A stretch of DNA of 64,000 nt from NCBI RefSeq assembly GCF_001654925.1, contig NZ_LXER01000011.1:310001-374000 (forward strand), in the 5' to 3' direction. Below the pieces are notes generated by a model. That model had not been told where the DNA came from. It worked only from the letters and a program-made list of their open reading frames with translations, and ran no database searches. The translations under genes were made by a program, and so were the position numbers. The DNA comes from Buttiauxella brennerae ATCC 51605 (lineage in GTDB: Bacteria > Pseudomonadota > Gammaproteobacteria > Enterobacterales > Enterobacteriaceae). Below are positions 58,129 through 64,000 of the stretch, in pieces (the stretch's first letter is position 1; each line of letters begins with the position of its first letter).

Positions 58129-58632
58129 ATGTCGATTTATAGCGAAACCAATGCGCAGTTCATCCTCGGTTTAAACAATTTGTCTGCGATCCTGGATAAA
58201 GCCGCGGCCTGGGCGAAAGAGAACGGTAAAACAGAAGAGAGCCTGCTGACTGCATCACTGGCGGAAGATATGTATCCGCTGGTGCGCCAGGTGCAAATCA
58301 CCACCGATATGGCGAAACGTGCCATTGCTCGCCTGGCAGGTGTTGATGCACCGGTCATGGAAGATAACGAAACGACGATTGCTCAGCTTCAGGCGCGTAT
58401 CAACGCCACGGCTGAGTTCATGAAAGGCATTACCGATGCGCAACTGGACGGCGACGATGAGCGCCCAATCGTGGTGATGGCTCGCGAGCACGAACTGCGT
58501 TTCACCGCCCGCAACTACGTCTACAAATTTGCGACGCCGAACTTCTATTTCCATTTCACCACCGCCTACGACATCTTGCGTCAGGCGGGTGTGCCATTGG
58601 GTAAGCGTGATTTTGTCGGCCCAATCTTCTAA
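58129..58632 (+). CDS. DUF1993 protein
   Basis: A 167-residue, mainly helical DUF1993 protein (MSIYSETNAQFILGLNNLSAILDKA, REHELRFTARNYVYKFATPNFYFHFTTAYDILR). The fold resembles DinB four-helix bundles. Function is unknown. An ERIC element follows immediately. Confidence 0.85.
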   Translation: MSIYSETNAQFILGLNNLSAILDKAAAWAKENGKTEESLLTASLAEDMYPLVRQVQITTDMAKRAIARLAGVDAPVMEDNETTIAQLQARINATAEFMKGITDAQLDGDDERPIVVMAREHELRFTARNYVYKFATPNFYFHFTTAYDILRQAGVPLGKRDFVGPIF

Positions 58633-58639
58633 GCCGCTT

Positions 58640-58763
58640 TACCCGTCATACTTCAAGCTGCAGGGGTGTTGGCTGCACTCGCAAACCCCAGTCACTTACT
58701 CAAGTAAGCTCCTGGGGATTTGTTCCCTTGCCGCCTACCTGCAACTTGAATTATTTAGGGTAT
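58640..58763. repeat. ERIC element (copy 2, about 124 bp)
   Basis: TACCCGTCATACTTCAAGCTGCAG at one end and TTGAATTATTTAGGGTA at the other flank the ERIC core (CCAGTCACTTA...AAGCTCCTGGGG). It is inverted relative to copy 1 and lies between DUF1993 and the bestrophin gene. Confidence 0.9.
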
Positions 58764-58782
58764 GCATGAATAAATAGTGCGC

Positions 58783-59700
58783 CTAGCTCAGCCGATAATG
58801 GCGGTTCGGGCGCAATTTCTCAGGCAACTCTTCACTCCCATCCATATCGTGTAAATCGCGCTCAATAATAGTGCAGATGGCATCCAGCGGCAGGTCATTG
58901 TCTTCAGTGCCAAACGGCTCTTCCAGCTCTTCTGCCAGCGTATCGAGCGAAATAAACGTATACGAGACAAATACCGATAAGAACGGCGTCATGTAATGCA
59001 GGTCAGTCACCAGGGCAAACGGCAGCATGATGCAAAACAGGTAAACTGTGCGGTGCAAAATCAGCGTGTAGGCGAATGGTAATGGCGTGCTGGCAATGCG
59101 CTCACAGCCTCCGGCAACGGCCGACAGATCGTTAAGATGGTGATTCAGACTGCTCCACACCACGTCAGAAATCAGGCCCTGTTTGCGCTTATCGGCTAAC
59201 CAATCGCCCATCAGCAACAAGATGCGGTTGCACGGCGCGTGGCTTTTGACCACCCACTGTAAATCATCATGTGACAGGTATTTCTTGAGCGTTTCTTCTA
59301 CCGGGCGTTTACGCAGCGTCAGCCGCAAGGCATGGCAAAACGCGACCTGCAAATTCATGAACGTTTCAATCTGGTCTTTATTGTCGCCCAGCAGACTTTT
59401 TGTCTCGCGTAAAAACGAACGCTGAGTAATCGCCAGTTGCCCCCACAACGTGCGAGCCTCGTTAAAGCGGGCATAACAGACGCTATTTCTGAACCCCAAA
59501 AAAATCGCAATCGCCACGCCAAGAATACTAAAGGGCGCAATGGTGAGTTTCAGGCCGAGCGTTTCATACCAGGGAAGAAAGAAGATAACGCTTATCGAGA
59601 GTGCAACATTCAACAGCAGGCGTGAGTAGATTTTTTGTAAAACTGAACCGTGCCAGACGAATAAGCGGATAAACCAGTGTTGCTGCGGGCGAACAATCAT
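58783..59700 (-). CDS. yneE: Bestrophin-family chloride channel-like protein (YneE-like)
   Basis: A 305-residue bestrophin (E. coli YneE 304). Two transmembrane helices occur near residues 25-70 and a pair around 210-250; LHRTVYLFCIMLPFALVTDL and DPFGTE-like EPFGTEDNDLPLD are family motifs. The start at 59700 (MIVRPQQHWF) matches E. coli; a TTG at 59715 is in frame but unsupported, and neither has a good ribosome-binding site. Confidence 0.9.
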   Translation of the reverse strand: MIVRPQQHWFIRLFVWHGSVLQKIYSRLLLNVALSISVIFFLPWYETLGLKLTIAPFSILGVAIAIFLGFRNSVCYARFNEARTLWGQLAITQRSFLRETKSLLGDNKDQIETFMNLQVAFCHALRLTLRKRPVEETLKKYLSHDDLQWVVKSHAPCNRILLLMGDWLADKRKQGLISDVVWSSLNHHLNDLSAVAGGCERIASTPLPFAYTLILHRTVYLFCIMLPFALVTDLHYMTPFLSVFVSYTFISLDTLAEELEEPFGTEDNDLPLDAICTIIERDLHDMDGSEELPEKLRPNRHYRLS

Positions 59701-59862
59701 AATGAGGAGGCTCAAAAACAGGACGTCACATTTAACGGCAAACTGTGACGCAGATCAACTTACAATTCACATCGCTTTAACAACATGAATTATTTTCAAC
59801 AACCATGAAAGATCTTCGTTTGTTCTCATGTGCGGCATCTGCCATTCTCAATTACACAATAT

Positions 59863-59878
59863 AGCCGTCCAGATGGCT
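59863..59878. promoter_or_regulatory. Tandem MetJ-like boxes upstream of the MetE-like gene
   Basis: AGCCGTCC and AGATGGCT are two abutting 8-nt units, each matching AGACGTCT at 6 of 8. They lie 63-78 nt before the methyltransferase start. MetJ operators are tandem met boxes, so methionine repression is likely. Confidence 0.55.
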
Positions 59879-59940
59879 AAATATTCAAATAATGAATTAT
59901 CACCTTGCTAAATTAGTTAGTCGGGCAGCGGAGAAAACAC

Positions 59941-61053
59941 ATGCCACAATCCACATCACATCGCGCTCCATTCCGTGCCGACATCGTCGGGAGTTTTTTA
60001 CGTCCAGCCACCATCAAAAACGCGCGCCTTGCGTTTGCCGCCGGGGAGATTGACGCCAGCCAGTTACGCAAAGTTGAAGACGACGCCATTCGCGCTTCGG
60101 TCGAGCAGCAATGCGCCTGTGGCCTGCATGTGGTTACCGATGGCGAGTTTCGCCGCGCCTGGTGGCACTTTGACTTTTTTGACGGGCTGCAAGGCGTTGA
60201 GCGTTATGAGTCAGAGCAGGGCATTCAGTTCAACGGCGTGCAGACCAAAGCGCACAGCGTGCGTGTGGTGGGCAAACTGGGGTTTGGTTCGCACCCGATG
60301 CTGGAAGATTTCCGCTACCTGAAAAGCATCAGTGGCGATGCCGTGCCGAAAATGACGATCCCAAGCCCGAGCGTGCTGCATTTCCGTGGTGGCCGTAACG
60401 CAATCGACAGCACGGTTTACCCTGATTTAAACGATTATTTCGACGACCTCGCCACCACCTGGCGTGATGCGATTCAGGCGTTTTATGCCGCCGGTTGCCG
60501 CTATCTGCAACTTGATGACACCGTGTGGGCGTATTTATGCTCCGACGCGCAGCGTAATGAGATCCGTGAGCGTGGTGATGACCCGGACCAGCTGGCACAG
60601 ATTTATGCGCAGGTACTGAATAAAGCGCTGGCAGGGAAACCGGACGATTTGGTTATCGGCCTGCATGTTTGCCGCGGTAATTTCCGCTCAACGTGGATTT
60701 CTGAAGGCGGTTACGAGCCGGTCGCCGAAGTGCTGTTCGGCACGGTTAACGTCGATGCATTCTTCCTCGAATACGACAACGACCGCTCGGGTGATTTTGC
60801 GCCGCTGCGCTTTGTGCGCCCGGGTCATCAACAGGTCGTTCTGGGGTTAATCACCACGAAGAATGGCGAACTGGAAAACCCACAGCAGATTCAGGACAGA
60901 ATTAACGAAGCGGCAAAATATGTCGATATCAACCAAATTTGCCTGAGCCCGCAGTGTGGTTTTGCGTCAACAGAAGAGGGCAACAGCCTGACGCCAGAGC
61001 AGCAGTGGGACAAAGTCCGCCTGGTGACGGAACTTGCCGAAAAGGTTTGGTAA
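59941..61053 (+). CDS. Cobalamin-independent methionine synthase-like protein (MetE C-terminal type)
   Basis: A 370-residue MetE C-terminal-domain protein similar to Bacillus YxjG/YxjH. The zinc ligands H242 and C244 (LHVCRGN) and C339 (SPQCGF) are present. It probably transfers a methyl group to homocysteine, with an alternative methyl donor since the N-terminal MetE half is missing. MetJ-like boxes lie upstream. A REP-like element follows its stop. Confidence 0.9.
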   Translation: MPQSTSHRAPFRADIVGSFLRPATIKNARLAFAAGEIDASQLRKVEDDAIRASVEQQCACGLHVVTDGEFRRAWWHFDFFDGLQGVERYESEQGIQFNGVQTKAHSVRVVGKLGFGSHPMLEDFRYLKSISGDAVPKMTIPSPSVLHFRGGRNAIDSTVYPDLNDYFDDLATTWRDAIQAFYAAGCRYLQLDDTVWAYLCSDAQRNEIRERGDDPDQLAQIYAQVLNKALAGKPDDLVIGLHVCRGNFRSTWISEGGYEPVAEVLFGTVNVDAFFLEYDNDRSGDFAPLRFVRPGHQQVVLGLITTKNGELENPQQIQDRINEAAKYVDINQICLSPQCGFASTEEGNSLTPEQQWDKVRLVTELAEKVW

Positions 61054-61063
61054 AACGGTGGTT

Positions 61064-61095
61064 GTGTCGGATGTCGCTGGCGCGGCATTCGACAC
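61064..61095. repeat. REP-like palindrome
   Basis: GTGTCG...CGACAC flank a GC-rich loop, similar in type to elements near 20368 and 29635. It lies 10 nt after the MetE-like gene. Confidence 0.5.
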
Positions 61096-61125
61096 CATTA
61101 CTACATCTTACAGTCAGCTATGAGC

Positions 61126-62346
61126 TGTGAGTTCAACTAATGGATGCAACACACTGGTTAAATCGCTCTGCGGGTGACTCAAAGTCTAGTGTTTTTCTCG
61201 GCCTCTCGTTAAGTTGCCTGGCAACACTATTTAATCTTTGCTGGCTGTGAACTGAAAGGTCTGTCCCTTTTGGAAAATACTCTCTGAGCAATCTGTTCGT
61301 ATTTTCATTTGAACCACGCTGCCAGGGGGATTGAGGATCACAAAAATAGACCTGCATATCAGTGGCTACGGTAAACATGATGTGGTTGGTCATTTCAGCA
61401 CCCCGGTCCCAGGTTAATGTTTTATACAGTTCTGCAGGTAAACTTTGGGCTTGTCTGATAAGTGCTGATATTACTGTGGAGGTTTTGTTATCACTGATTT
61501 TTGCCAGCATAACAAAGCGGGAATGGCGTTCTACCAGTGTGACGATATAAGAGTTTTTCGAGCCCTGGATCAGGTCACCTTCCCAGTGACCCGGTATGGC
61601 TCTGTCTGCGGCTTCAGGTGGCCTTTCGCTGATGGGTATCGCGCCCGGAATTGACCCTAATCCTTTCCCTTTAAGCGATGTTGTTCTGGATTTACGCACT
61701 GTTCTTCCGCTTCTGAGGCACTGTTGTAGTTCTTTTTTTAATGCTCCCCGGGTTTGTATAAAAAGCGTTTTATAAATCGTTTCATGTGACACATGCATTT
61801 CCTGATTATCGGGATAACAGCGTTTCAACCAACCGGCGATTTGTTCTGGTGCCCAGCCCTGATGCATTTTTTCCGCAATGATTTTACACAATGCGGGGCA
61901 TTCAATTAGCTTACAAGGTTTAGGCCTGAGGGTACTGTTCCACGCTTCCTTATCAGCTTTTGCTGCACGGTATTGATTTGCGCCTCCATGCCTCTGTATC
62001 TCGCGGCTAATAGTCGAGGGGGCTCTTGATAATTTATCAGCTATTTCCCTGATACTGTGTTTGGCTACCAGCCCTCTGGATATCTCCTCTCTTTCATCAA
62101 GCGAAAGAGATAACCGGTGCCGTTTTCGAATTGGAGGACGGTACCCACCCGTTTGGTAAATCGTGGGCATAATAGAAGAGTGATATCTGTCGAACATTCT
62201 GGCGATTTCATGCAAAGAATCACCTTGCTTATACCTGTCCCAGATAATCGCTTTCTGTTCTGGCGTGTAGTAAATACGGGATCTTTGTTTCATGGTAACG
62301 CCCTCCTTGTTTAAGGATAGCGTTGCATCGACCAATTGAACTCACA
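61126..62346 (-). mobile_element. IS30-family insertion sequence (1221 bp)
   Basis: The ends are imperfect inverted repeats of about 26 nt: TGTGAGTTCAAxxxxxxGATGCAACxC (left, 61126 onward) and its counterpart to 62346. The length is 1221 bp, that of IS30. It holds one transposase gene on the minus strand. The flanking dinucleotides (GC left, AC right) do not match, so no target duplication is seen. Confidence 0.92.
61133..62293 (-). CDS. IS30-family transposase
   Basis: A 386-residue transposase with N-terminal helix-turn-helix (HEIARMFDRYHSSIMPTIYQ; IREIADKLSRAPSTISREI) and DDE catalytic residues: D in GHWEGDLIQG, D in TWDRGAEM and E in RGSNENTN. The start is 62293 (MKQRSRIYY) on the IS30 pattern; a longer in-frame start at 62335 is less likely. 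The frame is intact. Confidence 0.94.
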   Translation of the reverse strand: MKQRSRIYYTPEQKAIIWDRYKQGDSLHEIARMFDRYHSSIMPTIYQTGGYRPPIRKRHRLSLSLDEREEISRGLVAKHSIREIADKLSRAPSTISREIQRHGGANQYRAAKADKEAWNSTLRPKPCKLIECPALCKIIAEKMHQGWAPEQIAGWLKRCYPDNQEMHVSHETIYKTLFIQTRGALKKELQQCLRSGRTVRKSRTTSLKGKGLGSIPGAIPISERPPEAADRAIPGHWEGDLIQGSKNSYIVTLVERHSRFVMLAKISDNKTSTVISALIRQAQSLPAELYKTLTWDRGAEMTNHIMFTVATDMQVYFCDPQSPWQRGSNENTNRLLREYFPKGTDLSVHSQQRLNSVARQLNERPRKTLDFESPAERFNQCVASIS

Positions 62347-62415
62347 ACGAAAAGAAGACGTTCAGCATCTTACCATGTAACATTAAGTGGACCGACGTGG
62401 CCTCACAGGCACTAC

Positions 62416-62446
62416 ATGGATAAATTAACGTAATCTACTTATCCAT
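62416..62446. promoter_or_regulatory. Inverted repeat upstream of the OLD-family gene
   Basis: ATGGATAA (62416-62423) and TTATCCAT (62439-62446) are perfect arms around 15 nt. It lies about 75-100 nt before the OLD-type gene and may be its operator. The whole gap from 62347 to 62518 is AT-rich with no gene. Confidence 0.4.
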
Positions 62447-62518
62447 CATCAGAAAAGACAATTGCCATTCAATTTTTGGATATCAAATTGTTTTTATTAT
62501 TATGAAGGAAATAAAGCT

Positions 62519-64000
62519 ATGAAGCTTGTAAGCGTAAATGTAGGACCCTTTCGCTCTATTAATGAACCTCAAGAAGTTTCAATCGATTCGGATGTTACTG
62601 TAATTGTCGGTATGAATGAAGCTGGTAAAACAGTTTTCTTAAAAGCGTTACATAAGTCAAATGATGCTCTAGGTAAGGAAGTATTTAATGTCACCGATGA
62701 TTATCCCAGAAAAGATCTCACTGCCTACAAGCGTCGTCATGCAGACGATCCCGATAGTGCCGTCACACTAACTTACGCACCAACTGACGAAGAAATTAAC
62801 AAAGTTAATGCTGCCTTAAATACGGAGATAGCAGCAGGATTTACATTCAAATTAATAAGGAATTATGATAACAAAACGATAGTTAATATAGACGTTAGTG
62901 ATAAGCTCGCATTAAAAAAACTTGCCAATAATTCGAACTTGAGTGATGCAGCAAAGGAAATCCTTAATACTTCAAATGGAATTAGGACTGCGTTAAAAAA
63001 ATTACTTGATATAGCAACGGATAACGATTCAGATAAATCCATAATTGATTCTTTGAAGAATAGAGTAGCTGCTGCAGATACAGCTTCAGGCTGGGACCAA
63101 ATATGTTCATACGATGCGTATAGTCTTTTTAAGACCTACATACCTAAATTTTTATATTTCAGCGACTACGATATATTACCGGGCAAGCTCAACCTTGCTG
63201 ATTTAAAACAGCGAGTGGCTGCTGCTGCTGCAGATCCTGTTAATGCACACAAGCAAATTGAGCCCAAGCATAAGGCTGTTATTGCGTTGCTTCGCATGGC
63301 AGGAGTTGATCTTGAAGATTTTGATAATAATACTTCCTATGAAGAGTTGAAATCTCAAATTGAAGCGGTTTCAATAAGTTTAACCGATCAAGTTCTCGAA
63401 TTTTGGAAACAAAATGAAGACTTGGAAGTTGAAATAGATATTCGTCCAGATTCTTCTGATGCATCTCCTTTCAACAATGGGCCGAATATTTATCTACGTA
63501 TTAAAAACAGGCGTCATCGTGGAGTATCCACTCCATTTGATCAAAGAAGCCGAGGCTTTATTTGGTTTTTCAGCTTTTTAGTATGGTTTGACAGCGTTCA
63601 ACATCAAATTGATCCAAACGGGCGGAACTCCCAAAAACAACTAATTCTGTTACTAGATGAGCCAGCTCTGGCATTACACGCGCTGGCTCAAACAGACTTT
63701 CTTAACTATATTGATAATCTTTCAAAAGATCACCAAGTTGTATATACCACACATTCACCGTTTATGGTGCACTCAAATAGACTTCACCAAGTTAGAGTAG
63801 TAGAAGATAAAATAAAAAAAGGTACGACTATTTCAGACAATTTATCTGGCTCTGACCCACGCACGATCTTCCCTTTACAAGCAGCTTTGGGATGGAACTT
63901 GGCCCAGAACCTATTTGTCACAAAATATAACTTACTCGTCGAAGGGATATCAGAACTTTCAATACTACAAGTTATGTCAAAAATAGTTGAGTCCAAGGGG
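62519..64000 (+). CDS. OLD-family ATPase/TOPRIM nuclease, partial (494 codons to the edge)
   Basis: Open from ATG 62519 (AAGGAA 8 nt upstream) to the window end with no stop. An ABC/RecF-type ATPase is seen: Walker A GMNEAGKT (31-38), signature SRGFIWF (344-350), Walker B LILLLDEPALALHA (375-388) and switch TTHSPFMV (410-417). The start of a TOPRIM domain (LLVEGISE) is at 472-479. This is the OLD layout, shared with phage P2 Old and Gabija GajA. The gene is markedly more AT-rich than its neighbours, indicating transfer. The downstream partner is outside the window. Confidence 0.88.
   Translation, partial: MKLVSVNVGPFRSINEPQEVSIDSDVTVIVGMNEAGKTVFLKALHKSNDALGKEVFNVTDDYPRKDLTAYKRRHADDPDSAVTLTYAPTDEEINKVNAALNTEIAAGFTFKLIRNYDNKTIVNIDVSDKLALKKLANNSNLSDAAKEILNTSNGIRTALKKLLDIATDNDSDKSIIDSLKNRVAAADTASGWDQICSYDAYSLFKTYIPKFLYFSDYDILPGKLNLADLKQRVAAAAADPVNAHKQIEPKHKAVIALLRMAGVDLEDFDNNTSYEELKSQIEAVSISLTDQVLEFWKQNEDLEVEIDIRPDSSDASPFNNGPNIYLRIKNRRHRGVSTPFDQRSRGFIWFFSFLVWFDSVQHQIDPNGRNSQKQLILLLDEPALALHALAQTDFLNYIDNLSKDHQVVYTTHSPFMVHSNRLHQVRVVEDKIKKGTTISDNLSGSDPRTIFPLQAALGWNLAQNLFVTKYNLLVEGISELSILQVMSKIVESKG

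Overview
The window is a piece of an Enterobacteriaceae chromosome. Most proteins match Escherichia coli K-12 gene products closely in sequence and length (PntAB, UspE, FNR, Ogt, AbgTBA, SmrA, YdcJ, OpgD, RimL, TehAB, YdcO, RlhA, Tam). It also carries genes that K-12 lacks: the protocatechuate (pca) pathway, the HpxO urate hydroxylase, an Anbu proteasome cluster and an Hcp/Tlde1 type VI module. A relative such as Buttiauxella, Kluyvera or Lelliottia fits; the genus cannot be fixed from this sequence alone.

Layout. 1-15,000: E. coli-like backbone ydgI (partial)-ydgH-pntAB, a small hok/sok-type toxin locus, uspE, fnr, ogt, abgTBA/abgR and smrA. 14,300-23,100: a complete beta-ketoadipate (protocatechuate) branch with regulator pcaR, operon pcaIJFBDC, regulator pcaQ and the dioxygenase genes pcaHG. 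Exact or near PcaR-box sequences precede pcaI. 23,300-43,600: a second E. coli-like block (ydcJ, opgD, rimL, ydcK, tehAB, ydcL, ydcO, rlhA), interrupted by a LysR/aminotransferase/solute-binding-protein set, a HicAB toxin-antitoxin pair, hpxO, an EamA/AraC pair and a GGDEF-EAL protein. 43,600-49,200: a LysR/PACE efflux pair and the four-gene Anbu cluster (ATP-grasp, alpha-E, transglutaminase, Anbu protease). 49,300-61,100: an aldehyde dehydrogenase/AraC operon, an inserted Hcp-Tlde1-immunity cassette, tam, small metabolic and unknown genes, ftrA, a bestrophin and a MetE-like methyltransferase preceded by MetJ-like boxes. 61,126-62,346: a complete IS30-family element. From 62,519 to the edge: an AT-rich gene for an OLD-family ATPase/TOPRIM nuclease, probably the start of a defence island.

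How the genes work together. PcaHG opens protocatechuate to carboxymuconate. PcaB, PcaC and PcaD convert that to beta-ketoadipate. PcaIJ and PcaF then yield succinyl-CoA and acetyl-CoA. AbgA/AbgB hydrolyse the p-aminobenzoyl-glutamate that AbgT imports. ATP-grasp, alpha-E, transglutaminase and Anbu overlap or follow one another as one unit and probably act on a common peptide or protein substrate.

Most interesting points: (1) a perfect 53-bp direct repeat brackets the Hcp-Tlde1-Tldi1 cassette, showing insertion into the overlapping ends of an AraC gene and tam; (2) the truncated OLD-family gene sits beside an IS30 copy whose flanks do not match; (3) the Anbu operon; (4) an unannotated hok/mok/sok locus; (5) a 115-nt three-way-junction RNA-like element between pcaG and pcaQ.
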